64,000 nucleotides of DNA from Shewanella psychromarinicola (GTDB lineage Bacteria > Pseudomonadota > Gammaproteobacteria > Enterobacterales > Shewanellaceae): the NCBI RefSeq assembly GCF_003855155.1, contig NZ_CP034073.1:4030001-4094000 (forward strand), given 5' to 3'. A program made the translations under genes and the position numbers. Numbering within the stretch: position 1 is the first letter of the stretch; each line of letters opens with the position of its first letter. Positions 1 through 9,791 of the stretch are shown here, piece by piece. The notes below the pieces were generated by a model, which was not told the DNA's origin, ran no database searches, and saw nothing but the letters and a program-made list of their open reading frames with translations.

Positions 1-972
1 ATTACTCAAGGGGATAATATTCTTAACATAACCCATTATGGTGGTGGGAATAGTACCCATAGAAACAGCAGCGGTCACAAGTGCAACAAAAATAACTAAA
101 ACAGCAGCAAGTAACATATTGATATTACTAATTACTTTAACACCACCTTCAAGGCCGCGTACCACAGAGACAATCGCCAGCATAGTCACTACCACAATAA
201 TAATGATTTGCAAGGAGAGGTCTCCTTCAATGCCAAACACGTGCTGGAAACCACCCGCAGCTTGTTGGGCACCTAAACCTAAGGATGTTGCCAGACCAAA
301 TAATGTGGCTATCACAGCTACAATATCAATGATATGTCCCGGCCAACCCCAAGTGCGGTCGCCTAATATCGGATAAAAAGCAGACCGTATGGAAAGTGGT
401 AAGCCTTTGTTGTAAGCAAAGAAAGATAACGATAAGGCAACTACGCCATAAACCGCCCAAGGGTGTAATCCCCAATGGAACATAGTTGCACCCAGTGCAA
501 GTTCTGCTGCTGCCGGGGTATTGGCGACGACATTGAGTGGCGTTTCATACCAGCCAGTGTAATACGCTACGGGCTCAGCTACGCCCCAAAACATCAAACC
601 AATGCCCATACCTGCAGCAAAAAGCATCGCTATCCAGGAAAGTCTTGAATGGTCGGCTTTTGCGCCGTCACCACCTAGGCGAATTTTACCAAAAGGTGAG
701 ACAATTAATGCCAGACAGAAGATCACAAAAATATTCATAGACCACATAAAGAGGCCGTCAAATGCACCTATAATCTGCCATTTTATACCATCTAAAAATT
801 CTTTTGATGTTGCCGGGTCGATAATTAAAATAGCAATTAAAAAAGCCGCGATTAAGCCTGCACTCGTTCCAAATACAGGGTTATGTATATCAAAACCCCA
901 TTTTTGAATGTTATCTTGCCCGACAGTATAATCGGTATTATCTATACTGTATTTGTCCTTATTTATCTTCAT
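1..972 (-). CDS. BCCT-family osmolyte transporter (3' end outside window)
   Basis: Translating the complement from the ATG at 970-972 gives 324 open codons running off the left edge. The protein is a multi-span inner-membrane carrier of the betaine/choline/carnitine family. Residues 121-134 read GMGIGLMFWGVAEP, the BCCT signature, and the GMGIG form is that of the sodium-coupled betaine carriers. An N-terminal hydrophilic stretch of about 28 residues precedes the first span, and the family block SPFGKIRLGG is at 92-100. A GAGG ribosome site sits about 5 bases before the start. The likely role is uptake of glycine betaine or a related compatible solute, which suits a marine bacterium; the exact substrate cannot be told. 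At least 150 residues of the usual length lie outside the window. Confidence 0.93.
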   Translation of the reverse strand, partial: MKINKDKYSIDNTDYTVGQDNIQKWGFDIHNPVFGTSAGLIAAFLIAILIIDPATSKEFLDGIKWQIIGAFDGLFMWSMNIFVIFCLALIVSPFGKIRLGGDGAKADHSRLSWIAMLFAAGMGIGLMFWGVAEPVAYYTGWYETPLNVVANTPAAAELALGATMFHWGLHPWAVYGVVALSLSFFAYNKGLPLSIRSAFYPILGDRTWGWPGHIIDIVAVIATLFGLATSLGLGAQQAAGGFQHVFGIEGDLSLQIIIIVVVTMLAIVSVVRGLEGGVKVISNINMLLAAVLVIFVALVTAAVSMGTIPTTIMGYVKNIIPLSN

Positions 973-1127
973 AAATCCTCGATTAGAGCGGCCTTGCCCT
1001 GTTAATTTAACAGTCGATTTAACAGTCGATTGAATATTGTGGAAGGATGTTAACAAAATCAGGCGCTAATTTCAGGCTTATTTCAAAATAAAAAATAAAC
1101 AGGCATCTATATTTCTTATCATTATAA
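973..1127. other. Upstream region of the BCCT gene with a 12-bp tandem duplication
   Basis: The 12-bp unit TTTAACAGTCGA occurs twice in tandem at 1006-1017 and 1018-1029, some 35-60 bases upstream of the transporter start, where its promoter should lie. It could be a duplicated regulator site or simple slippage. No gene is seen. Confidence 0.4.
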
Positions 1128-1313
1128 GTGAAGAAAGGGAGCCAAATAAAATTAACCAATCGCTCATATTCACCCATTGCGTCGACAGCAAACAACGCCA
1201 GCCAGAGTTTTAACCCTGAATGTCTGGCTAATAAAAATATCCTTCAAAGCATTAAAGGCATTGGTAATATCACCGCGGTATCCATTATGAGTAACTTGTC
1301 AGCATTAGGTTAA
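1128..1313 (+). pseudogene. IS110-family transposase remnant
   Basis: The reading frame ends with residues close to NILQSIKGIGNITAVSIM..LSALG. This resembles the conserved start of the C-terminal (transposase_20) domain of IS110/IS1111 transposases, whose usual form is L..IPGIGP.TA..L..ELPELG. The frame is closed right after the LG, where intact transposases continue for another 100 or so residues, and nothing upstream encodes the DEDD catalytic half. I therefore read it as a decayed fragment about 60 codons long. No terminal repeats are visible. The family call rests on one motif. Confidence 0.45.
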
Positions 1314-1648
1314 ATCAACAATAATGAAGCCAGCGCACCAAACCTATGTAAGTATAGCTATACCCACTTAAAGTCATCATTTAAAATTTTAAATTCAATA
1401 AAGTGTATGAGTCTTTCATTTCAGCATAACGCCTTTGCTTTGGCCCACGCTGACATTCTGAAACGGATTTTATTCGCCGTCGTTAATTAACTGACACCTC
1501 TTAACAAACAGAAACACGGCTTGCTAAATACTCTTGGTCACTTTTACAGCGTCTGCACTTTTTCGATGCCACGGTTTCAATAAAGTGACGTGTTCGCTGT
1601 GCAAATTGTTAGCTATAGCGGCATGCCCAACGTCATTGGCTATTTATA
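1314..1648. other. Gap with no recognisable gene
   Basis: All frames are broken by frequent stops. It may be further decayed insertion-sequence DNA following the transposase fragment, but I see no motif that proves it. Confidence 0.4.
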
Positions 1649-2420
1649 TTATCGACTCATGCTGCGCTGCAGATCGACCATCGACTGCTGCCCTACTGTT
1701 ATTAACCCGCTTTGAGGGCGATTAAGATCCACAACGAGCGCCACAAGCACTGCAAAAGCCAGTACCAAAGGGATCATTGCCACCAATCTTCGCTTGCCAG
1801 TAAGCCCAACCTCAGCACCCATAGCTATCATTGCGAGTGCGATGATGCCTATGAGCGCCATCCAGACACTGCTGGGGATTCGATTGCGCAGCCCAGCGGT
1901 CACTCGTTTTTGGTGCATATCGATTATGTCATTGATGGATTGGATCATTAGTGAGGTGTTTGTATTGGGCGATCTTTCGCTGCTGCAGACACCAGTGCCC
2001 ACAGGTGGTCATGGATCTCAACGGATCCTGCCATGGCCGTGTCTAGGGTGCTGCCACTTGCGGCCTTTAGGCGAATGTCGACATATTCTCGCAACAGGTG
2101 TTTCACTTTTATTGCGTATTGCTTATCAAGCAAGTCAGCTCGCAGGTATGCCGTGCCAATTGAATTCGCTTCTTCGAGAACGCTCTGTTTTCTGAGATCG
2201 TGCTGATGAGAAGCGATAGAAAATGTGAAGGCGAGGACAAAAGCGAGCATGGCTAACAACCCCCCACCATTGAGCCTAACGAGCTCGGAGCCTCCTTGTC
2301 TTGACTCGTTCGCGCATGTGCCCCGAACTGATAGCCCACTTCGTTGAAAACCAACATGAGTATCGAGACACCAACATAGCCGCCAGCGATAGGAAAGGAG
2401 TCAAACAGGTTTAGATTCAT
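1649..2420 (-). pseudogene. DUF4239 (bestrophin-like) membrane protein gene, frameshifted twice
   Basis: Three consecutive pieces in different frames form one DUF4239 protein of about 257 residues. The start is at 2420 (MNLNLFDSFPIAGGYVG) behind an AGGGGA ribosome site. The first frame stops just after SSLGSMVGG, where a run of six G on the coding strand (plus 2259-2265) is one base short. The second piece carries EEANSIGTAYLRADLL and LLREYVDIRL. A second one-base loss near 1953-1957 shifts into the last piece, with KRVTAGLRNRIPS and a conserved-looking tail (DLNRPQSGLITVGQQSM). Membrane segments are predicted at both ends. The family's function is unknown. Two separate shifts make a dead gene likely, though the homopolymer shift alone could be a sequencing error. 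Confidence 0.8.
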
Positions 2421-2514
2421 TTAGTCCCCTGTGTTATTTGTTAGCTAACCAATGTTATGGACTCCCCTGACCAAATGGCACTATGTGCCATATTACAAGT
2501 GCAAACATTCAATC

Positions 2515-2564
2515 AAAGAGAGTCCGTACATTGTTAATTAAAGAGAGTCCGTACATTGTTAATT
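2515..2564. repeat. Perfect 25-bp tandem duplication
   Basis: Two identical 25-bp units lie back to back at 2515-2539 and 2540-2564, each starting AAAGAGAGTCCGTAC. They sit in the 690-base intergenic region between the DUF4239 relic and the TetR gene. No function is evident; replication slippage is the simplest origin. Confidence 0.85.
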
Positions 2565-3079
2565 AAAGCCGTTGGTATCGATTTAGCAAATTAGTTTTTA
2601 GTCTTCACTGTGTGGACAAACACGGCAACAGCAAACTAAATAAAAAACAATCTATAAACAGATCTCCATCGCATCGTTATAAGTTAATAAAGGGAGTCAA
2701 ATTAGAGTCGCCACAGGCTTATATTCATCCACAGCTGTGATGGTGAATATTCTGCAGGTAGGATATTAGATTTTATCTGATCGGGGGCTAGCGTTTTATG
2801 CCTTCAACTACTCAATCCGTTTATTAACGATTCATCGCTTTATAAACAACAATATATTGTCTGATTTAACCCCGACGAAGATCGCCACAAATACCAACAA
2901 TAATTATCGCGGCCCCCTTTTTTGTGCTCCCCTCCAGTGGCTTTGGTCATAAAATGATTTTTTCACCTCATTGTCGACTATTTATTAATGTTGATAAGAC
3001 ACCGTTCCTTGATGTAATTCCGCACGGGAACATACATTGTGGAATTAATGTTCTATTTTCTTTGCCCATTTTTGCTATT
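2565..3079. other. Intergenic region before the efflux operon
   Basis: AT-rich and without open frames of note. It must hold the promoter of the TetR-led operon. I cannot place the promoter boxes with confidence. Confidence 0.4.
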
Positions 3080-3097
3080 ATTCATCAACAGATGAAT
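3080..3097. promoter_or_regulatory. Inverted repeat, candidate TetR operator
   Basis: The arms ATTCATC and GATGAAT are a perfect 7-bp inverted repeat around a 4-base centre (AACA). It lies immediately in front of the TetR gene and ends 14 bases before the preferred start codon at 3112. The position fits autorepression by the first gene product. It could also be a small 5'-leader hairpin. Confidence 0.45.
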
Positions 3098-3111
3098 TAA
3101 TGGAGTTTGAG

Positions 3112-3762
3112 ATGGCAGATAAACCGGGAAGACCCAAAGGAGAGACCCAAACTCGCGCTGCACTCATCGACGCGGCACAAGGATGTTTTCTTCACAACAG
3201 CTATGATCGAGTGTCTATTCGCGAACTGGCTCGGCGTGCTGGTGTCGATGCCGCGATGATCCGTTACTACTTTGATTCCAAAGCAGGTTTATTTGAAACC
3301 ATGGTGAGAGAAACGATTGCCCCCGTGGCCATTGTGTTTAAACATGATGTAAAAAATCAAAAAGACTCTCCAGAAGCACTAATGCGGGCTTATTATCGAA
3401 TGATGGAAAGAACCCCTGCACTGCCTAGATTAATTTTCCAATCATTGAATCAACAGGATAGTGATGAAGCGTTCACCATTGTATCGAATGTAATTCATGA
3501 GATGATCGGTTATGCCGGAGACTGGATTAAGGAATTATCCGATCAACAAAAACTCAATCCACAGCTTGATCCCAAATGGGTACGTTTAAGTTTTATCAGC
3601 TTAATGGTCTTTCCACTGATTGCGCCCAAAGTATTACTCAAAGAATTGGATTTACCCCTTAGCGAGTCCATGTTAGACCAACTGCTTGCACACAATATGC
3701 TGGTGATGAATCAAGGATTATTCCAAGAGTCATCGATACGAGCTTCAGGATCAGGAGTTTAA
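3112..3762 (+). CDS. TetR-family regulator of an ABC efflux operon
   Basis: This is a 216-residue one-domain repressor with an N-terminal TetR helix-turn-helix (about residues 10-55: TRAALIDAAQGCF...RVSIRELARRAGVDAAMIRYYF) and a variable ligand-binding C-terminal half. I chose the ATG at 3112 (MADKPGRPKG) over the one at 3100 because GGAG at 3102-3105 is a well-spaced ribosome site for it. The stop codon overlaps the next gene's start (TAATG). The same order, TetR then fusion protein, ATPase and permease, is that of E. coli cecR-ybhGFSR, so it probably represses this operon and responds to a compound the pump exports. Confidence 0.9.
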   Translation: MADKPGRPKGETQTRAALIDAAQGCFLHNSYDRVSIRELARRAGVDAAMIRYYFDSKAGLFETMVRETIAPVAIVFKHDVKNQKDSPEALMRAYYRMMERTPALPRLIFQSLNQQDSDEAFTIVSNVIHEMIGYAGDWIKELSDQQKLNPQLDPKWVRLSFISLMVFPLIAPKVLLKELDLPLSESMLDQLLAHNMLVMNQGLFQESSIRASGSGV

Positions 3763-4706
3763 TGATGAAACGTCTGCTATTTTGGTTACCTATTATGCTT
3801 CTATTCGCGGGTTGTTCTGGGGAAGAAGGTAATCGCGCAATGGGGTTAGTTGAACGAGACCGAATGATGCTTTCTGCACCTGTTGCGGAACAGATCCGCT
3901 CGGTTTTGGTTGAAGAGGGACAAAAAGTGAACGCTGGAGACTTGTTGCTTCAACTTGATCCCCGGCATGCGCAATGGCTGATTGACCAGCGACAAGCAAC
4001 CCTAGTCCAAGCACAAGCAAAGCTAAATCAACTGCAAACGGGCACTCGTTTAGAGCAGCTTGCTGCGGCCTATGCCGCGATGCTTGCAGTGCAAGCACAA
4101 GCGCAAGATGCAGAAAAAAGCTATCTGCGAATGAAAGATCTTTGGTTTAAAAAAATAGTGGCAAAAGCCGATTTTGATTCTGCCAAAGCAATAAGAGATC
4201 AAACGGCAGCGCAATTGACTCAAGCTAAGCAGCAATGGCTTGAGCTTAAAAATGGCACCCGCAGTGAAGAAGTGGCGCAGGCGCAAGCGCAAGCTGACGT
4301 AGCACAAGCTTCATTAGCCGATGCACAACAATCTTTAGCCGAGTTAAGCATACGAGCACCCAAAGCGGGAGTGGTAGATGTTTTACCTTGGAAGCTTGGC
4401 GACCGCGTCGCGGCCAACATTCAATTAGTGACACTGCTGGCCAGTGACCGACTTTATGCGCGGGTGTATTTGCCTGCCACTGCTTTGGGTAAAATTAGCC
4501 AAGGAGACACAGTAGCGGTATGGATTGATGGTCAAGAACAACCTGTCATGGGAACCGTGCGTAACATTCGAAGTACTCCAGCTTTTACGCCCTACTTCGC
4601 ACTGAACGAGCGAGATCGTGCCCGGTTAATGTATTTAACTGAGATTGACTTACCGAGCGATCAAAACTTACCCATAGGGATTGGTGTCGAGGTTCGATTA
4701 CCATGA
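3762..4706 (+). CDS. HlyD-type membrane-fusion lipoprotein of ABC exporter
   Basis: The protein has 314 residues and a signal peptide ending in a lipobox (LLFAGC, Cys18), so it should be anchored as a lipoprotein. It then shows the barrel-sandwich half-motif APVAEQIRSVLVEEGQKVNAGDLLLQLDP, a long Ala/Gln-rich alpha-helical hairpin (roughly 65-195), the returning lipoyl half (LSIRAPKAGVVDVLPWKLGDRV) and a beta-barrel. It would link the inner-membrane ABC pump to an outer-membrane channel in the manner of YbhG. It overlaps the TetR stop by one base and the ATPase start by four (ATGA), so the genes are translationally coupled. Confidence 0.9.
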   Translation: MMKRLLFWLPIMLLFAGCSGEEGNRAMGLVERDRMMLSAPVAEQIRSVLVEEGQKVNAGDLLLQLDPRHAQWLIDQRQATLVQAQAKLNQLQTGTRLEQLAAAYAAMLAVQAQAQDAEKSYLRMKDLWFKKIVAKADFDSAKAIRDQTAAQLTQAKQQWLELKNGTRSEEVAQAQAQADVAQASLADAQQSLAELSIRAPKAGVVDVLPWKLGDRVAANIQLVTLLASDRLYARVYLPATALGKISQGDTVAVWIDGQEQPVMGTVRNIRSTPAFTPYFALNERDRARLMYLTEIDLPSDQNLPIGIGVEVRLP

Positions 4707-5620
4707 AACAACCCGCATATGTGATCGAAACACAAGGATTAACCCGTCGATTTGGTGATTTAGTCGCGGTAGATCAACTGGATTTACAGGTTACGAAAGG
4801 CAGTATTTATGGTTTTCTTGGTCCCAATGGCTGTGGTAAGTCAACACTCATACGGATGTTAACTGGGTTATTAACACCCAGTGCAGGCAAGGCCACTATT
4901 TTAGGCTTACCACTGCAAGGTAATGAAGAGTCGCTCAAAAGCCGAATTGGCTATATGACGCAGAAATTTTCCTTGTATGACAATTTAACGGTATTGGAAA
5001 ATATGCGCTTCGTTGCGGCCATCTATAGTGTTAAAGATAAAACCCGCGTGGCAAGCTTATTGGAACAATATGGCCTCGAGCCGCAACAAAAGCAGTTAGC
5101 CGGCACCATGAGCGGTGGACAAAAACAACGCTTGGCGCTGGCGTGCGCCACCATGCACCGCCCTGAACTGCTGTTTCTTGATGAACCTACTTCTGCTGTC
5201 GACCCGCAAAATCGACGGGACTTTTGGGAGCACCTGTTTGATCTTAGTGACAGTGGCACAACGATTTTGGTGTCGACGCACTATATGGATGAGGCAGAGC
5301 GCTGTCATCAATTGGCCATTTTAGAAAATGGCATCAAACGGGCAAATGGAACCCCGCGTGAGTTAATGCAATCAATGGGGGCCACGGTTATCGAAGTCAG
5401 TGGCGATAATATAAGGGAGTTAAAACAAAAACTAACTGCTGTGGACGCGGTTATTTCAGCATCCCAATCTGGTACTCGCTTAAGAGTACTGGTCAATGAG
5501 TCTATAACGGAGCCTTTGCAGTTTCTGAGCACTGTTTGTGATCAACATCAGCTTGAAATCGTTCGTCCGAGTCTTGAAGATGTATTTGTCACCAGTACCG
5601 GAGGTCGACATGTGGGGTAG
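4703..5620 (+). CDS. ABC transporter ATPase subunit
   Basis: This 305-residue nucleotide-binding subunit of an ABC-2 type exporter has all ATPase motifs: Walker A GPNGCGKS (40-47), Q-loop in YMTQKFSLYD, signature MSGGQKQR, Walker B LLFLDEPTSAVDP and switch His in STHYMDEAE. The roughly 70-residue C-terminal extension is usual for the drug-resistance (DrrA/CcmA) subgroup. It powers the permease encoded directly downstream, whose start lies inside this gene's last codons. YbhF of E. coli carries two ATPase domains; this protein has one, so a homodimer is expected. Confidence 0.92.
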   Translation: MKQPAYVIETQGLTRRFGDLVAVDQLDLQVTKGSIYGFLGPNGCGKSTLIRMLTGLLTPSAGKATILGLPLQGNEESLKSRIGYMTQKFSLYDNLTVLENMRFVAAIYSVKDKTRVASLLEQYGLEPQQKQLAGTMSGGQKQRLALACATMHRPELLFLDEPTSAVDPQNRRDFWEHLFDLSDSGTTILVSTHYMDEAERCHQLAILENGIKRANGTPRELMQSMGATVIEVSGDNIRELKQKLTAVDAVISASQSGTRLRVLVNESITEPLQFLSTVCDQHQLEIVRPSLEDVFVTSTGGRHVG

Positions 5621-6737
5621 ATTAGTTGCCATTGTCTTCAAAGAAATGAAACAGCTGTCTCGAGATCGGATGACATTTGGCATGATTGTGATGATCCCAT
5701 TACTGCAATTAATGTTATTTGGTTATGCCATCAATACCGATATTCGCCATGTGCCCGCTGGCATTATCGACATGAGTCAAACCACCTATAGCCGGGCAAT
5801 CAAACAGACAGTAATTGCTACGCAAGCAGTTGACTTTAAACATCAATATTACTCTATCGATCAAGCTGAAAAAGCCATTACTAATGGCGAAGTCAAAGCC
5901 GTGCTTTATTTACCCGTCGATTTGCCTCAACGACTGTTAATTCACCCTGCATTTGATCCAAAACAGGGCTCATCGCAAATTACTCGACCCGTTGGACAAT
6001 GGCTCTTGGACGGTTCCGATACCATGGTTGCCGCAACAATCCGATCGCTAAGAAAACTACCACTGGATGAAGTGGCTAACCGCTCAATCACAATGAGTGT
6101 ACCGACATTTGAAGTGGTTGAATACTTTAATCCAGAGCAGCGATCAGTGGTCAATATTGTTCCCGGTTTACTGGCGGTGATCTTAACAATGACGATGATT
6201 ATGTTCACCTCAGCGGCGATTGTTCGTGAGCAAGAGCTGGGAAATATGGAGTTTTTAATTGTAACGCCGGTTCGCCCACTGGAACTTATGCTGGGTAAAA
6301 TCATTCCGTATATCTTGGTTGGACTCATCCAAGTGGCGATTATTCTCAGTGCTGGACACTGGATATTTTCAGTACCGGTCCGCGGCGGCTTAGATTCGTT
6401 ACTACTCGCTTCTTTCTTGTTTATCTGCGCCAGTTTAGCATTGGGCTTGGTCATTAGTACCATTGCGAAAACCCAGCTTCAAGCGATGCAGTTAACCATT
6501 TTTGTGCTGATGCCATCAATTTTGTTATCTGGATTTATGTTCCCTTATGAAGCTATGCCCATTGGAGCCCAATGGGTAGCGGAAGCTCTGCCTGCAACCC
6601 ATTTTATTCGTATGGTGCGAGGCATTGTGCTTAGAGAAGCCGAAGTCATGTCACTAGGCCAGGATGCACTGTGGTTACTCGGCTTTACCTGTATTGGGGT
6701 GTTGCTAGCGGCCAAGCGTTTTAATAAACATTTATAA
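5610..6737 (+). CDS. ABC-2 type permease
   Basis: The membrane subunit of the exporter has 375 residues. I place the start at 5610 (MWGRLVAIVFKEMKQLSRDR), preceded by GGAGGT at 5600-5605; a longer frame from 5538 lies entirely inside the ATPase gene and is not needed. The layout is that of YbhS/YbhR: one N-terminal membrane span, a large periplasmic loop (about 45-175), then five C-terminal spans with the ABC-2 signature region near NMEFLIVTPVRPLELMLGK. It overlaps the ATPase gene by 11 bases. E. coli has two permease genes at the matching place; only one is seen here. Confidence 0.92.
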   Translation: MWGRLVAIVFKEMKQLSRDRMTFGMIVMIPLLQLMLFGYAINTDIRHVPAGIIDMSQTTYSRAIKQTVIATQAVDFKHQYYSIDQAEKAITNGEVKAVLYLPVDLPQRLLIHPAFDPKQGSSQITRPVGQWLLDGSDTMVAATIRSLRKLPLDEVANRSITMSVPTFEVVEYFNPEQRSVVNIVPGLLAVILTMTMIMFTSAAIVREQELGNMEFLIVTPVRPLELMLGKIIPYILVGLIQVAIILSAGHWIFSVPVRGGLDSLLLASFLFICASLALGLVISTIAKTQLQAMQLTIFVLMPSILLSGFMFPYEAMPIGAQWVAEALPATHFIRMVRGIVLREAEVMSLGQDALWLLGFTCIGVLLAAKRFNKHL

Positions 6738-7239
6738 ATGGATTAAAGAAGCGGTGAGTGGTGAAACAACTAGGGAGTGTTTATCTTTGGGGCTCACATG
6801 TTGTTAAAATAAACCAAGGCTAATCGTGTTTCAAGGGTGACACCGAGTCATTTTAAGCTATTAGCTTGTAATAATTCCCCCTTGCTTATAAATATGTACA
6901 ACCATTTAGCTGCATTTTTCGGGCGGAATGGGCCTGTAAATTATGTATTGGATTGGTGCTGCGTTATAGATTGCTGATGTAGAAAACCATACTTCATAAG
7001 CTCTGCCTTAGACAAAATGGCCACACATTGCAGCAAAATACTCCAAAATTCATCTCAAAAGATCAATAGCTCATAGTCTCTTGGCAAGTAGGTCTTTAGC
7101 AGCTGTTATTATACCTTTGTCTTAACGACTGACTATCACATAAGACGTTAACATGGCTAAACGTCTTAGCAAGTAGGTCTTCAACCGAGTCAAACTCATT
7201 GACAGTAGAAAGTAAAGACCCGCCCCTGACGAAACTGTT
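6738..7239. other. Intergenic region with a spaced repeat
   Basis: No gene is seen. A short sequence (CAAGTAGGTCTT) occurs near 7085 and again near 7173. The acyltransferase promoter should lie here, but the start at 7240 has no clear ribosome site. Confidence 0.4.
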
Positions 7240-7968
7240 ATGATGCAGCAACTTTTATGGCAGTCATTTTCTGGAGCGCCCTTGACACTGAATCAAATTA
7301 AACAAGCAATATACGCCCTTTATTTAACCAATAAGTTCGGTATTAAGCTAAAAGGTGATCACACACCCGATGACATGACGAGAATTCGGTTGGAGTATGC
7401 AGAAACGCTATTATCTCGCTTGAATATTAGTGTAGAGGTTGAAGGCATTGAGAAGGTTAATCAAGGTGGTCAATATCTTATCGTGTCGAATCATCGAAGT
7501 ATTATCGATCCATTAATTGTCGAGATTGCTCTAAAGCATAAGGGAATTAACAGTTTATGGATTGCGAAGAAAGAACTTTATAATTCGTTTTTCTTTGGTA
7601 TGTTTACCAGAAATGCTGGCACAGTATTGCTAGATAGAGAATCAAGTAAAATGAGTTCGTTTTTCACGGACATTAAAAACAAGGTTTCCAAAGGTTACTC
7701 TATTAGTGTGTTCGCTGAAGGTACGCGTAACAAGAGTGATGAAACATTGACTGAGTTTAAAGAAGGCGCTCAAATCATCGCGATGAAAAATAGATTGCCG
7801 ATATTACCAGTATTTATAAAAACCAATGCCAATGAAGTCTTGGGTGAGTCGGTGAAAAATAATACTAAAGATTTAAAAATCATCATCAATATTGGTGACA
7901 TGATTGATTATAAAGATCGTTCTAAAACACTGCAAGACTCGTATAAGTCGCGGTTTAATCTCCTCTAG
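7240..7968 (+). CDS. PlsC-like 1-acylglycerol-3-phosphate acyltransferase family protein
   Basis: The 242-residue protein has the acyltransferase motif I NHRSIID (84-90; catalytic His and Asp of HX4D), a block II-like stretch with FTRNAGTVLLDRE (122-134) and block III FAEGTR (158-163), followed by PILPVFI. These define glycerophosphate acyltransferases, which transfer a fatty acyl group to lysophosphatidate or another lysolipid at the inner membrane. It lacks a strong N-terminal membrane span, and the 60 residues before the domain are unusual for PlsC itself. The gene stands alone. Two adjacent ATGs (7240, 7243) are possible starts. Its real lipid substrate is unknown. Confidence 0.82.
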   Translation: MMQQLLWQSFSGAPLTLNQIKQAIYALYLTNKFGIKLKGDHTPDDMTRIRLEYAETLLSRLNISVEVEGIEKVNQGGQYLIVSNHRSIIDPLIVEIALKHKGINSLWIAKKELYNSFFFGMFTRNAGTVLLDRESSKMSSFFTDIKNKVSKGYSISVFAEGTRNKSDETLTEFKEGAQIIAMKNRLPILPVFIKTNANEVLGESVKNNTKDLKIIINIGDMIDYKDRSKTLQDSYKSRFNLL

Positions 7969-8380
7969 CCGTTATGACGTTGACTGTACCCTCTGCACAC
8001 GCCAATCTATTAAAGTGGTGAAGTTAACAAGCTCAGCGCCTTTGTAACTCAACCGAAAATAGATCGCATACGGTGGCTTACCTTCGCGCAGAACGAGGAA
8101 TCGTATTTTATTTGGTCATCACGGTGCAATTTATTAAGCTATTAAACTAAAAAGTAAATATGAAAATTGTTATTCGGCATGATTAAAATGAGCAAGGCCT
8201 GATGAACGGATCATTGTAATGGCTAGCGTTAATGGCTAGCATTAATGGCTCACTCATTTAGCGTTTAATGCTCAGTATTTTTAAGCCACAATCACCCCGC
8301 TTTGCGACTTAAAAAAGATGCTCATGATCAAAAAAAGGCGAACACAAAGACTTGACCTTCAGCCATAGGCTGACCACTTG
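7969..8380. other. Intergenic region with a short triplicated motif
   Basis: No gene is seen. TAATGGCT(AGC) occurs three times between about 8216 and 8250. The sequence otherwise looks like decayed DNA. Confidence 0.35.
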
Positions 8381-8382
8381 CG

Positions 8383-8983
8383 CTACAGTATCAAGAAGGG
8401 AGCCCTTCGGCGGGTCTTCGACCTTGCTACTTTCGCAGGTAAACCTTGAGCAACAACAAGATCAACATCGATATTCTTCAAATTGTGAACCCGCCCCCTC
8501 ACCTGAATGTAATGGTCAAGATCACAGAGAACATTGTTAATTTTGTTTCGAGCGATTGTTGTGTTTTTTGCTATGACCATAAAACTGTTGCACCAGTTGT
8601 GTCGCGCCTTTCAAGTTCTGATCTACTTTGGCGGCGTCCGTCAATGCATGGGTTGGTTTAATTGGGTCTTAACGCACCATAAAAAATAATCTGCAATGCT
8701 CTGCAGCGTTGTCCTCGATTAGTTGATGACCCATTGACTGATCTTAGATTGGGTCAGTACAACATCTTCAGGCAGACTGGTCATACTAATGCCGCGACCT
8801 CGAGATATGTTTCCACTGAACGACAATTAGGTTAACACCAGCAACTGCGTGCAAAAAATGGTCCGCTGGCTTTGAATTTGCCTGCTTCTCGACATAAATA
8901 GTGCTCTTTTCTTTAATGGCTTTCAATCCATTGGGTAGTTCTAAAAAATGAGGCATTATCACTCTCTCTAATTGTACTTCCAA
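8383..8983 (-). pseudogene. Decayed coding relic, family unknown
   Basis: On the minus strand, stretches of plausible protein in shifting frames follow each other. One starts MPHFLELPNGLKAIKEKSTI (ATG near 8953) and is lost by a shift after VVQWKHISR. A second contains TDAAKVDQNLKGATQLVQQF (about 8560-8640). A third ends in KNIDVDLVVAQGLPAKVARS before a stop at 8383. Their order and shared strand suggest one gene broken by several frameshifts. I do not recognise the family, and chance open frames cannot be excluded. Confidence 0.3.
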
Positions 8984-9791
8984 TTATACTTACTATATTG
9001 TTCTGACCAACGAAAGCGGTTACTAGCAATGAATACGGCAAAGAAAAATCTTGCACTTTTAGTCTACCCGTTAAAAAAAGCCGTAGACACAAACCTAATC
9101 CATCAAAAATGAAATATTTACAACCACAGCAGTTTATAAAATTTTATTAAAGAGAAATTTAATTAAACTTTAGATTATAAACATCCTGAACCCTTTTTTA
9201 TTTTACTTCTTGAAGTGCTTTTTTAGTAATCGGTAATATAAAGTGTTCGAGTACAACTCACTCCAAAAAATTAAACCTCGATGTTTTATTAGTGATTTAT
9301 TATATAAACCACTCCATAGAAATATTAGTTCTTTTTACGTTTATTTTATCGTAAAAAATTGATAATAGTCTAGCCACGACATCGATTTCCACTCTATAAT
9401 TCAATTTAAATAATAATATTAAAACCCTTAAAAACAGAAAGATATAGTGGTTTACATATATTTTTAGAGTAAATACACTAATTTGTGATTTAGATTATTG
9501 AAAATCGTTGATTATAGGAGTAAGTTACTCGCCACTTGATGGTTATTGTTGATACTTGAGATTAGTAATTTTTCACCATCTCAAAAAAATGTACCATTGC
9601 TTTTTGCTATAAATACTGCTCGACGTTATTCGAGTTAAGCGATTTTATGCAACTGCAGATAGTATCGATTTAATAAGAGAGATATTTAGCTTGCTAATGT
9701 TAAGGCCAATTAAATTTCCAGTTAATAAACCGAATGACGTTAAGTAGAAAACAACTCTGATTATTTTTAAATTATAAGGAAGTGAAATACT
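8984..9791. other. AT-rich upstream region of the first DUF5692 gene
   Basis: About 800 bases with very high A+T and no credible gene on either strand. It should include the promoter and a long leader of the gene at 9792. I found no copy of the inverted repeat seen near the paralogue's regulator. Confidence 0.4.

Noticed and set aside
38..907. Plus-strand open frames at the left end
   Set aside because: They lie opposite the BCCT transporter, whose motifs are clear on the minus strand.
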